DNA from: Rhodopseudomonas_A palustris_F | Lineage (GTDB): Bacteria; Pseudomonadota; Alphaproteobacteria; Rhizobiales; Xanthobacteraceae | DNA length: 64,000 nt | Reading direction: 5' to 3' | Assembly (NCBI RefSeq): GCF_000013745.1 | Contig: NC_007925.1 | Coordinates: 3,534,001 to 3,598,000 of the forward strand | In this document: positions 38,346 through 45,664 of the stretch, piece by piece | How the letters are laid out: each line of letters starts with the position of its first letter | Position numbering within the stretch: position 1 is the first letter of the stretch | Position numbers and translations under genes: made by a program | The notes under the pieces: model-generated | Database searches by the model: none | The model's input: the letters and a program-made list of their open reading frames with translations, nothing else | Told to the model about the DNA's origin: nothing

Positions 38346-38417
38346 TATACGAATATGAAGTCAACCATCGGGCGCGGTTGCTCGCTGATCCCGCCCACAG
38401 CTTGAAAGGACGACGCG

Positions 38418-38621
38418 ATGAATATCGATCAGGCGGTGCTCGGCTTCGCCGGCGGCGTGGTGTTGACCAGCCTGCTGCTCGGCTGGCTGGTCAATCCGTA
38501 TTGGCTGCTGCTGGCCGGCTTTGCCGGAGCCAACATGATCCAGGCGGCGATCACCGGGTTCTGCCCGGCTGCGATCGCGTTCAGGAAGCTTGGATTGCGC
38601 AGCGGCGCCGCGTTTTCGTAA
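38418..38621 (+). CDS. DUF2892 (YgaP-type) small membrane protein
   Basis: A 67-residue inner-membrane protein with two hydrophobic helices (about residues 7-25 and 28-46) and a conserved Cys-Pro at 49-50 (GFCPAAIAFRKLG), as in the membrane part of the rhodanese YgaP. AAGGA lies before the ATG. It is divergent from the SqrR-like repressor and shares its operator, consistent with a role in sulfur or persulfide stress. Confidence 0.82.
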   Translation: MNIDQAVLGFAGGVVLTSLLLGWLVNPYWLLLAGFAGANMIQAAITGFCPAAIAFRKLGLRSGAAFS

Positions 38622-38642
38622 CCGGCGCCGCCGCCGACGGCC

Positions 38643-39023
38643 TCAGCCGCCGCAATTGCAGTCGCAACCGCCTTCTTCGGCGCCGTGGACGTGCGGCGCT
38701 GGCGCGGCGAGCGTTCCGGCAAGAAACTGCGCGACCGCGGCGGCCGGGTCGGTTTCCGCAGTGGCGACGGTCTGCACGCCGCGCGCCGCCATCCGGCTGA
38801 CGAAACCGGCGCCGGCGCTGCCGGCGATCACCACACCGACGGCATCGAGCGGATGCGCGCCATCGCCCTGGAATTCGTGGATCGAAAGCTCTTTCGGAAG
38901 ATCGAGCCGGTCGACCTCATAGGGCGGCTGGCCCGGCGCGGCGTTGTACACCAGGAAGCGGCGGCTCTTGCCGGCGTGGCCGGTGACGGTGCGGAAATTC
39001 TGACTGGCGACGGCGATCAGCAT
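38643..39023 (-). CDS. NifX/NifB-associated (dinitrogenase cofactor-binding-like) protein
   Basis: A 126-residue single-domain protein of the NifX/NafY family, which bind iron-sulfur-molybdenum cofactors in transit or have other metal-cluster roles. The fold starts MLIAVASQNFRTVTGHAGKSRRFLVY; the tail EEGGCDCNCGG is Cys-rich and could bind metal. No other nif gene is near. ATG 39023 is used. It follows the Rieske gene on the same strand by about 105 bases. Confidence 0.82.
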   Translation of the reverse strand: MLIAVASQNFRTVTGHAGKSRRFLVYNAAPGQPPYEVDRLDLPKELSIHEFQGDGAHPLDAVGVVIAGSAGAGFVSRMAARGVQTVATAETDPAAAVAQFLAGTLAAPAPHVHGAEEGGCDCNCGG

Positions 39024-39128
39024 GTAAGGGACTTTCTCAAGCACAACGGAGTTGCGGCGCGCGGCGTCACGCGCCGGCGCGGCTTGGCCGCGACGGGGTC
39101 AATGTCGTGAAAGCAGCGAGCTATCAGA

Positions 39129-39671
39129 TCAGCCGGTGGTGCCGATCCGGATCTTGCTGTCGGAAAGAAACTCATACGGCACCAGCGCGAGATTGAGCGG
39201 CGCCGGCCCCAGCCGGGCACGACCGGACGAGTCGTATTGCGAGCCGTGGCACTGGCAGAACCAGCCGTCGTAATTGCCCTGGTGCTCGGTCGGGATGCAG
39301 CCGAGATGGGTGCAGATCGCCGACACCACCAGCCATTGCTCGTGGCCGGGCTTGACCCGCGCGGAGTCCGGCTGCGGATCGCGGAAGCTTTGCCAATCGG
39401 CGGTCTGCGCCGATTCGATCTCGTGCGGGGTGCGGTGGCTGATGAAGATCGGCTGGCCGCGCCAGAACACCTTGATCACCTGGCCTGCCGCCATCGGTGC
39501 CAAATCCACCTCGAGCGGAAAGCCGGCCGCAACGGTGGAGGCGTCGGGGTTGAGCTGAACAACCAGCGGCCAGACCGCGGCGACGGCGCCGACAGCCGCG
39601 ACAGCGCCGGTCGCGATGTAAAGCACGTCGCGCCGGGTCGGTTGCTCCGGAAGAAGTGTTGCGGTGGTCAT
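39129..39671 (-). CDS. Orphan Rieske iron-sulfur protein (cytochrome bc1-type)
   Basis: A 180-residue membrane-anchored [2Fe-2S] protein: a TAT-like N-terminus (TRRDVLYIATGAVAAVGAVAAV anchor), then the Rieske domain with CTHLGC and CQCHGSQYD supplying two Cys, two His and the disulfide pair. It looks complete. Usually this gene heads a fbc operon with cytochromes b and c1, but neither is beside it, so it is either an alternative subunit or a separate redox protein. Confidence 0.9.
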   Translation of the reverse strand: MTTATLLPEQPTRRDVLYIATGAVAAVGAVAAVWPLVVQLNPDASTVAAGFPLEVDLAPMAAGQVIKVFWRGQPIFISHRTPHEIESAQTADWQSFRDPQPDSARVKPGHEQWLVVSAICTHLGCIPTEHQGNYDGWFCQCHGSQYDSSGRARLGPAPLNLALVPYEFLSDSKIRIGTTG

Positions 39672-39695
39672 CGGGGTCTCCTGCTTGGCTTGGTT

Positions 39696-39717
39696 GCGCC
39701 GTCCTCGAGGAGGGCGC
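39696..39717. repeat. Imperfect 22-bp inverted repeat
   Basis: GCGCCGTCCTCGAGGAGGGCGC lies between the PadR stop and the Rieske start, with an uninterrupted CCTCGAGG centre. No T-run follows on either strand, so it looks more like an operator or short hairpin than a terminator. Confidence 0.4.
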
Positions 39718-39755
39718 GGTTGGGTCCGAAAAATCTCATGGTGGTGACGGCGCGC

Positions 39756-40343
39756 TCACAGTCTGCGTAGCTCTCCTGCCGCCCGCGCCAGCATCGCGAC
39801 CAGTTCCGCCTCGGCCTCGGGATCCTTGGCAAGCTGCTTACCGGTGACGTCGCGCAGATTGTCGAGCGCCGCGCGCACCAAGGGCGGCAGTTCGCTGGCC
39901 TCGCCATTGCCGCGGCCGGCGTCCTCGCTGCGCGGACGCAACGCGGCGGCGCGCTCCCCGACCGCTGCCAACCGGTCGAACACCGCGTCGGCGACGGCGC
40001 GGTTGTCGGCGAGATAGCCGGCCCCCTCTTCGGTGATGACGTAGAGCTTCTTGGCGCCTTCCGGCTGCGATGTCAGGTGGCCGACTTCTTCCAGAAAGGT
40101 CAGCGTCGGATAGACCACGCCGGGACTCGGCGCGTACCAGCCGGCGGTCTTTTCCTCGATGACTTTGATGATGTCGTAGCCGTGGCGGGGTTGCTCGGCG
40201 ATCAGCGCCAGCGCGATCACCTTGAGATCGCCCTGCCCCAGCATGCGGCCGACCCGGATCGTTTCGCCGCCGGCGCCGCGCCCGCCGCGGCGTCGACACC
40301 CCATTCCGCCGCAGCGTCGGCCAATGCCGTCATTGTCGTCCAT
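39756..40343 (-). CDS. PadR-family repressor, YqjI-like
   Basis: A 195-residue repressor with an N-terminal Gly/Arg/Cys tail (about 35 residues), the PadR winged helix (LGQGDLKVIALALIAEQPRHGYDIIKVIEEKTAGWYAPSPGVVYPTLTFLEEVGHL) and a helical C-terminal dimer region. The YAPSPGVVYPTL segment and tail placement resemble E. coli YqjI, a metal-responsive repressor; here the tail has two Cys rather than a His-rich run. Two palindromes at 40365 and 40406 lie upstream, suggesting autoregulation. Confidence 0.85.
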   Translation of the reverse strand: MDDNDGIGRRCGGMGCRRRGGRGAGGETIRVGRMLGQGDLKVIALALIAEQPRHGYDIIKVIEEKTAGWYAPSPGVVYPTLTFLEEVGHLTSQPEGAKKLYVITEEGAGYLADNRAVADAVFDRLAAVGERAAALRPRSEDAGRGNGEASELPPLVRAALDNLRDVTGKQLAKDPEAEAELVAMLARAAGELRRL

Positions 40344-40364
40344 CTGGGTCGTCCACCTGGCGCC

Positions 40365-40382
40365 TAAAAGATATATCTTTTA
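40365..40382. promoter_or_regulatory. PadR operator candidate 1
   Basis: TAAAAGATATATCTTTTA, a perfect 18-bp palindrome, 22 bases upstream of the PadR ATG. A second copy of its core lies at 40406. The A+T-rich core stands out against GC-rich DNA. Confidence 0.7.
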
Positions 40383-40405
40383 TTATAAGCAGTTATCGGC
40401 GATGT

Positions 40406-40419
40406 AAAGATATATCTTT
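40406..40419. promoter_or_regulatory. PadR operator candidate 2
   Basis: AAAGATATATCTTT, a perfect 14-bp palindrome identical to the core of the site at 40365, 41 bases further on (about four helical turns), which would allow two repressor dimers on the same face. Confidence 0.7.
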
Positions 40420-40471
40420 TATGCAATCGACGCGGGCATCCGCCTGCAGCGCGCGACCGGGCGGCAGTCGT

Positions 40472-40485
40472 TTGATTCAGATCAA
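40472..40485. promoter_or_regulatory. FNR/FixK-type binding site
   Basis: TTGATTCAGATCAA matches TTGAT-N4-ATCAA exactly, the consensus of FNR, FixK and Anr regulators of low-oxygen genes. It is 189 bases upstream of the small membrane protein gene at 40674 and reads toward it. Confidence 0.7.
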
Positions 40486-40673
40486 GGTGCGCACCGCCGA
40501 TCCGGATTCATCTGAAAATATTCGAATGTATGTAACTCCACCATGTCCGAATGCCGGCCGTGCGACCGCCGGCCTGGAGCAAGTGGTCCCATCAACGCTG
40601 CGCCGGCTGCGCCCGATGCCGACGAAGGTGAGGCATCCCGACTGCAAGCAGGTCGGGCAACAGGAGAACGACG

Positions 40674-40874
40674 ATGATCAAGGTTGCGATTGTGGTGTGG
40701 ATCGTGGTCGGCGCGTCATTGGCTGGTTGCGCCATGGTCGCGGTCTTGGCCGTGCCGAGCCTCGCTCAAGACGCGATGCAGATGATTCCCCGCGCCGTCC
40801 TCGCCGGTTTCCTGGTGGCGATGCCGATCTCGTTTCTGATCGCCCGCAAAATCGCCCGGCCGTCTGCCAGATAA
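40674..40874 (+). CDS. Small two-helix membrane protein
   Basis: A 66-residue hydrophobic protein with helices at about residues 3-30 and 39-58 and a basic C-terminus (ARKIARPSAR). AGGAG sits before the ATG, so it looks real. No domain is recognised. The perfect FNR/FixK box upstream suggests expression at low oxygen. Another possibility is that this is the only visible part of a longer transcript whose purpose is regulatory. Confidence 0.65.
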   Translation: MIKVAIVVWIVVGASLAGCAMVAVLAVPSLAQDAMQMIPRAVLAGFLVAMPISFLIARKIARPSAR

Positions 40875-40950
40875 AATCTCATCTGTTCGCAGCCGCTCGG
40901 GCACCCCGGGCGGCACCGTGGCAGTTCAGCGGGGCCATCTCTTTGCCGTC

Positions 40951-41757
40951 CTAACCGGCCACGGCGCGGGCCAATAATTTCGGGCTCATTCCGGTGTGGC
41001 GCTGGCAGAGCGCGACAAAGCTGCTGATACTATCATAGCCCAGCGCAAAGGCCGTCTCGGTTACGGATTTTCCCGCCGCCAGCATATCGATCCCGTGCAT
41101 CAGTCGCGCAATCTGGCGCCACTCTCCGATCGACAGTCCAGTATCGAGCTTGAAATTTCGCGTGAAGCTGCGCCGCGACATGCCGGCCTCAGCTGCAAAC
41201 ACGTCGAGGTCGCTTTGGTCATTCGGAGAGCCGAGCAATTTTTCCGCCGTCCTGCTAAGTCGGGCATCTTGCGGCATCGGAAGTAAGATCGGCGTGCTTC
41301 TCGCCCGTTCGATCTCGTCGCAGAGAACGCCCAACAAGCGCTTCTCCGGTTCGGTCAGGACCTTCGCTGTCCTGTCGGGTGCGGTGAGGCGATCGATGAC
41401 GGCAAGGATCAGAGCCGTGTTTCGCATCACGCAGGAGTCGCGAGGCAAAACTCCGCATAGCTCTGGGGCAAGGTAGATACGAACGCCTTGGGTGCTGTCG
41501 GTGTCGGCTCCATGCTCGGTAAAAGGCGGAACCCAACACAGATGGCCGGCAGGAATTAGCCAGCGGCCGTTGGGTGATTGCGCCTTCAGGTATCCGGCGC
41601 GAAGCAGGAAAAGCTCACCATGCGGATGCTGATGGAGCCCGCGGGTGAACACATCCAGCGTTTTCGTCAACGCGCTCCGCATTGCTGCGCCGTCGAGTCC
41701 GTCGATCAGGGGGGCGTCGGAGGGCGCCCCCAGCCTCGGAGTTTGGCCCAAAACCAT
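40951..41757 (-). CDS. AraC-family transcriptional regulator
   Basis: A 268-residue regulator: an N-terminal cupin (about 20-110, with HQHPHGELFLLRAG and PAGHLCWVPPFTEHG, the His-rich strands of the AraC sensor domain) and C-terminal HTH pair (about 170-265; MSRRSFTRNFKLDTGLSIGEW and ALGYDSISSFVALCQRHTGMSP). Target and inducer are unknown. It is divergent from the DUF4410 lipoprotein gene. Confidence 0.9.
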   Translation of the reverse strand: MVLGQTPRLGAPSDAPLIDGLDGAAMRSALTKTLDVFTRGLHQHPHGELFLLRAGYLKAQSPNGRWLIPAGHLCWVPPFTEHGADTDSTQGVRIYLAPELCGVLPRDSCVMRNTALILAVIDRLTAPDRTAKVLTEPEKRLLGVLCDEIERARSTPILLPMPQDARLSRTAEKLLGSPNDQSDLDVFAAEAGMSRRSFTRNFKLDTGLSIGEWRQIARLMHGIDMLAAGKSVTETAFALGYDSISSFVALCQRHTGMSPKLLARAVAG

Positions 41758-41875
41758 CTAACTTTGACCTATTTCGATGCGCGGACACTAGGCCTTCTGG
41801 AGAGGATCCGACAGGATTTTCCGGGAGATCACCCTGTTCAACATCGTCCGCCTCCCCCTTCGAACCACTGCCCGG

Positions 41876-42511
41876 TTGCTCGCCATCGGATTCGCCTTGT
41901 CGGTCGCAGGTTGCGCCGGGATCCACGTGGGACCGGTTGCAAGCCAAGCTCCAGACCCCTCGCTTCGACCGCCACGAACAATCGCCGTGATCGTCGAAAA
42001 CGAAAGTTCGCCGCCAAAGAAGCCATCGCGGCGCGAGAAGCAGCTTGCCGATGCTCAAATGGCTTCGGCGGTGCTTTCCGAAAGCCTTCCGAAGCTCCTG
42101 GCATCTCGCCGGCTCATCGTCGTCGCCGGTGGCCAACCGTCCGACTTGACCCTGCGGTGCCGCATTCTCGACGCTCGCAGCGGCAGCAAAGCGCTCCGTG
42201 TGTTTGTCGGCTACGGCGCCGGCAAAGCGGTGCTGAGGGTCGCAGTGTCCCTGAATGACCCGAGGATGCCGGACAGACCGCCTCTTCTCGATTTCGAGAC
42301 CGAAGCCTCCTCGGGCAGCATGCCGGGAGGGGCGACCAACGCGGTCGCGCTTGCAGGGGTCGGTTTAAACTTGTTGAAGCAAGACGGCCTACCGGATGAG
42401 ATTGAGCAGACGACCAAAACTATCGATGAGCGTCTTGGTCAGTATTTCCTGGCGCAGAATTGGCCCTACCCGAAGCCAAGTTTGCCGGCCACGACATCCT
42501 CGGATCGGTGA
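41876..42511 (+). CDS. DUF4410-like lipoprotein
   Basis: A protein of about 211 residues with a lipobox (ALSVAGC, Cys near residue 13 from this start) and a domain that matches DUF4410 as I recall it (GGQPSDLTLRCRILDARSGSKALRVFVGYGAGKAVLRVAVSL). Expected to sit lipidated in the envelope; function unknown. The TTG at 41876 leaves a short signal peptide. A CTG at 41834 with GGGAG eight bases upstream would give a better basic N-terminus, so the true start may be there. Confidence 0.75.
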   Translation: MLAIGFALSVAGCAGIHVGPVASQAPDPSLRPPRTIAVIVENESSPPKKPSRREKQLADAQMASAVLSESLPKLLASRRLIVVAGGQPSDLTLRCRILDARSGSKALRVFVGYGAGKAVLRVAVSLNDPRMPDRPPLLDFETEASSGSMPGGATNAVALAGVGLNLLKQDGLPDEIEQTTKTIDERLGQYFLAQNWPYPKPSLPATTSSDR

Positions 42512-42704
42512 TTAAACCGCGACCGGTCGGGGGTCGTTTTCACAAGCGGATGCGCTGGACATTTGGCGCGCCACAGGACCGTTTCGCAGGGTCTCATTGA
42601 GAGCACCTACCGAAGAAACGTCGCAGCACGATCACAGGATCGCAAACGGCCGATCCCGGCTCCCCCCACCGTTTAGCTAAATAGCCGTTCTTAAAGGGGG
42701 AATT

Positions 42705-42780
42705 TGGTGGGCGCACCAGGGCTCGAACCTGGGACCCGATGATTAAGAGTCATCTGCTCTACCAACTGAGCTATGCGCCC
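42705..42780 (-). tRNA. tRNA-Lys (CTT)
   Basis: Reading the minus strand gives a full cloverleaf of 76 bases with encoded CCA. The acceptor stem is GGGCGCA at the 5' end pairing with TGCGCCC, the D arm has AGTTGGTA, the anticodon loop is CTCTTAA (anticodon CTT), and the T loop has GGTTCGAGCC. Flanked by unrelated genes. Confidence 0.97.
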
Positions 42781-42961
42781 GGACCAAGTCCGGAAGTCCT
42801 CTGCAGGACGGCGTCCGTTTAACAAAGCGAATCCCGGATGTCCAGCGAGCCCGCGGATTTTTCCCGCCATTGTCAAAAAAATGAAACGAAAAGCCGCCGG
42901 CGCCCGGCGGCTTCGTTGATCGCAGCGAGCAAGGGCCGCAATGCAGCGGCCAAACCGGTCG

Positions 42962-43519
42962 TTACAGCCGATCCGGCCCCAGATCGCGGCCCGGTCCGCG
43001 GTCGTCCTGCTGGCGATAGCCACGCTCGCCGCGATCGCCGTCGCGGTGATGCCGCCAATGGCCGCCGCCGAATCGGCCGCCGTCATGGGTCAACACCGCG
43101 AGACGGCGCTTCTGGCCGTCGTCCAGCGTCTTGTAGAGCGGATCGGCGGCATCGGCGATCTTCTTCAGCGCGGCGGCCGTATCGGCCATCGCTCCGGCGC
43201 GGTCGCGCAACCGGGTCACCGGATCGAGCTTCGGCGCGTCGTCGTCCCGCATGGCTTTCATCCGAGCATTGGCGCGGTCGATCCTGAGCTTGGAAAATTC
43301 CTTCACCGCGGCTTCCACCGGCGGCCAGAGCGCTTCCTGGTCCGGCGTCAGTTTCAGTCCGGCCTTCACCGCGGCGATCTTGGCATCGGCGAACGCCGCG
43401 CGGTCTTCCGGGTTCATCCGGGTCTGATGATGATCGAACCACGGACGATGCTGCGCATAGACCGCGGTGGATCCGGCGAGCACCAGCACGGCGGCACCGG
43501 CCAACAGAGCTTTCTTCAT
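42962..43519 (-). CDS. LTxxQ-motif (Spy/CpxP-like) periplasmic protein
   Basis: A 185-residue exported protein: signal peptide MKKALLAGAAVLVLAGSTAVYA, then a helical body with the LTxxQ motif in LKLTPDQEALWPPVEAAVKEF. The C-terminus is rich in His, Arg, Gly and Asp. Spy-type proteins act as periplasmic chaperones; whether this one does is inferred from the motif. GGAGG precedes the ATG at 43519 by five bases. Confidence 0.85.
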   Translation of the reverse strand: MKKALLAGAAVLVLAGSTAVYAQHRPWFDHHQTRMNPEDRAAFADAKIAAVKAGLKLTPDQEALWPPVEAAVKEFSKLRIDRANARMKAMRDDDAPKLDPVTRLRDRAGAMADTAAALKKIADAADPLYKTLDDGQKRRLAVLTHDGGRFGGGHWRHHRDGDRGERGYRQQDDRGPGRDLGPDRL

Positions 43520-43643
43520 GGCAACCTCCTTCAAAGGTGGCCTGAAGATGCGCGTAGCGCCCTGCCCGATCAACTTACGGTTTGGACACAAATGCCTCTG
43601 TTACCAAGATGTAATCCGGCCGCACCGATGTTGCGAACAACTA

Positions 43644-44969
43644 TCACAACATGCCGAGCGTGCGCGGCAGCCACAGCGACAGCTCCGGGATGTAGGTGAC
43701 GAGACCGAGGAACGCGATCATCGTCAACAGCCACGGCATCACCGCGATGGTCAGCTCGGTGATTCCCATCTTGGCGATACCCGAGGCGACGTAGAGATTG
43801 AGCCCGACCGGCGGGTGACACATCCCGACCTCCATGTTCACCACCATCAGGATGCCGAGATGCACCGGATGGATGCCGAGCTTGACCGCCACCGGGAACA
43901 GGATCGGCGCCATGATCAGCACGATCGAGGTCGCCTCCATCACGTTGCCGGCCAACAACAGCAGCAGATTGACCACCAACAGGAAGATCACCCAATTGAT
44001 GCCGGCGCTCGACATCCAATTGGCGATCTGCTGCGGGATGTTTTCGTTGGCCATCAGGAACGAGAACAGCACCGCATTGGTGATGATGTAGAGGATCATC
44101 GCGCTCATATTGGCGGAGCCGAGCAGCACCTTCGGCACGTCCGAAAGCCGCAGGTCGCGATAGACGAACACCGCGATCACGAAGGCGTAGACCGCGCTCA
44201 TCGCCGCGGCTTCGGTCGGCGTGAACCAGCCGGCGTAGATGCCGCCGAGCACGATCAGGATCAGCAACAGGCCCCAGACGCATTTGCGGAACGCCTGCCA
44301 GCGCTCCAGCCAGCTCGCGCGCGGCATCCGCGGATAGTCGTTCTTCCAGGCGCGATAGAACGTGGTGAGGCCGAGCAACGAGGCCAGCATGATGCCGGGA
44401 ATCACGCCGGCGATGAACAATTGCCCGACCGAGGCCGAGGACACCCGCATGCCGTTCGGATCCAGCGCGACGCTGCCACCGGTCGCCACCGCATAGACCA
44501 CCATCACGATCGAGGGCGGAATCAGGATGCCGAGCGCGCCGGAGGTGGTGATGACGCCGGCGCCGAACCGCTTCGGAAAGCCCTGCTTGACCATCGCCGG
44601 CAGCATGATCGAGCCGATCGCGATCACGGTGGCCGGCGACGAGCCCGACACCGCGGCGAACAGCGCGCACGCCATCACCCCGGCGAGCCCGAGCCCGCCG
44701 TACCAGTGCCCGACCATCGAGGTGGCGAAATTGATCATGCGGCGGGCGACGCCGCCGTGGGTGAGGAAATTGCCGGCGAGAATGAAGAACGGGATCGCCA
44801 TGATCTCGAAATTCTCGATGCCGGTGAACAGCTTCAGCGCCACCGACTCGATCGGCACGGTGGTCATCAGGAAGATGAAGGACAACACCGTGAGGCCGAG
44901 CGCGATCGAGATCGGCATCCCGGTCAGCATCAGCGCGATCAGCAGCACGAAGATCATGGCGCTGCTCAT
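43644..44969 (-). CDS. dctM: TRAP transporter large permease (DctM type)
   Basis: A 441-residue inner-membrane subunit of a sodium-driven importer, with about 11-12 helices and the ISIALGLTVL start and EIMAIPFFILAGNFLTHGGVARRM region seen in DctM. It couples ion movement to uptake of a carboxylate or similar solute brought by the periplasmic binding protein. It overlaps the small-permease gene by four bases (ATGA). The binding protein at 45665 completes the system. Confidence 0.93.
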   Translation of the reverse strand: MSSAMIFVLLIALMLTGMPISIALGLTVLSFIFLMTTVPIESVALKLFTGIENFEIMAIPFFILAGNFLTHGGVARRMINFATSMVGHWYGGLGLAGVMACALFAAVSGSSPATVIAIGSIMLPAMVKQGFPKRFGAGVITTSGALGILIPPSIVMVVYAVATGGSVALDPNGMRVSSASVGQLFIAGVIPGIMLASLLGLTTFYRAWKNDYPRMPRASWLERWQAFRKCVWGLLLILIVLGGIYAGWFTPTEAAAMSAVYAFVIAVFVYRDLRLSDVPKVLLGSANMSAMILYIITNAVLFSFLMANENIPQQIANWMSSAGINWVIFLLVVNLLLLLAGNVMEATSIVLIMAPILFPVAVKLGIHPVHLGILMVVNMEVGMCHPPVGLNLYVASGIAKMGITELTIAVMPWLLTMIAFLGLVTYIPELSLWLPRTLGML

Positions 44970-45544
44970 CGGATCACCTCCCGGCCGCCGGTGGCTGGGA
45001 TTTCCGCCTCGATGCCCTCGACATAGGCGTGGTCATGATGCGGCAGCTCGCCGCCGCGTCCGAACGTCCACGCCACCTGCAGGAAGCGGAAGCACATCAG
45101 ATAGGAGCCGAGCGGAATGCACAGGTAGACGATCCAGCTCGGCAGCTCCATGTCGGGGGTGACCTGGTCGGTCTGCATCAGCCCATAGACGAATTTCGCC
45201 CCCATGGTGCCGATCACCGCGGTGAACAGCGCGCCGCAGAACAACCCGAACAGGATGGTGCCCTTGCGCCAGCGCGGATCGAGCTGGTTGACCAGCACGT
45301 CGACGCCGACATGGATGCCGGTGCGCACGCCGTAAGCCGCGCCGAACTTCGCCATCCACACGAACATGTAGATGCACAGTTCCTGAGCCCAGGACATGTT
45401 GATCGGGAACAACAGCGGATAGAACAGCGGAATGCCGACCAGGTAGCGGTGCAGCACCGCGAAAAAGATGATCACCGTGGCGGCGCCGATCAAAAACGTG
45501 ATCAGGATTTCCTCAAGCCGATCGAGGATGCGAAGCAGCATCAT
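44966..45544 (-). CDS. dctQ: TRAP transporter small permease (DctQ type)
   Basis: A 192-residue membrane protein with four predicted helices; it forms the fixed scaffold with the large permease. Family-like features include the early ILITFLIGAATVIIFFAVLHRY and SWAQELCIYMFVWMAKFGAAYGVRTGIHVGVDVL. Stop overlaps the start of the large permease gene. Lies downstream of the binding-protein gene across a hairpin. Confidence 0.92.
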   Translation of the reverse strand: MMLLRILDRLEEILITFLIGAATVIIFFAVLHRYLVGIPLFYPLLFPINMSWAQELCIYMFVWMAKFGAAYGVRTGIHVGVDVLVNQLDPRWRKGTILFGLFCGALFTAVIGTMGAKFVYGLMQTDQVTPDMELPSWIVYLCIPLGSYLMCFRFLQVAWTFGRGGELPHHDHAYVEGIEAEIPATGGREVIR

Positions 45545-45618
45545 TCCTCCAGTGTGACCACGATATTCATGCTGCGGGACGGTCTATGCCGTCCGCACGA
45601 TGTCAGCACAAGATAACA

Positions 45619-45650
45619 GCCGACGCCCGCGCCTGAGCACGGGCGTCGGC
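45619..45650 (-). terminator. Hairpin between binding-protein and small-permease genes
   Basis: GCCGACGCCCG at 45619-45629 pairs perfectly (11 bp) with CGGGCGTCGGC at 45640-45650. Placed just after the binding-protein stop, it probably lets the binding protein be made in excess by partial termination or mRNA protection; a T-rich but not pure-T stretch follows on the minus strand. Confidence 0.6.
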
Positions 45651-45664
45651 TCAGTCGCCGATTG

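Larger units (their letters stand above)
40344..40673. other. Divergent regulatory region, 330 bp
   Basis: No gene. It holds two PadR-type palindromes near the PadR start and a perfect FNR/FixK box further along. A longer open frame here (from 40421) has random composition and runs against the real small gene at 40674. Confidence 0.6.

Noticed and set aside
40421..40954. A 177-codon plus-strand open frame across the divergent region.
   Set aside because: It runs through the PadR palindromes and FNR/FixK box, has no ribosome-binding site or domain, and overlaps the better-supported small gene at 40674 in another frame.
42661..42710. A possible RNA element before the tRNA.
   Set aside because: The bases next to the tRNA show only its CCA end; no terminator hairpin or other structure is convincing.
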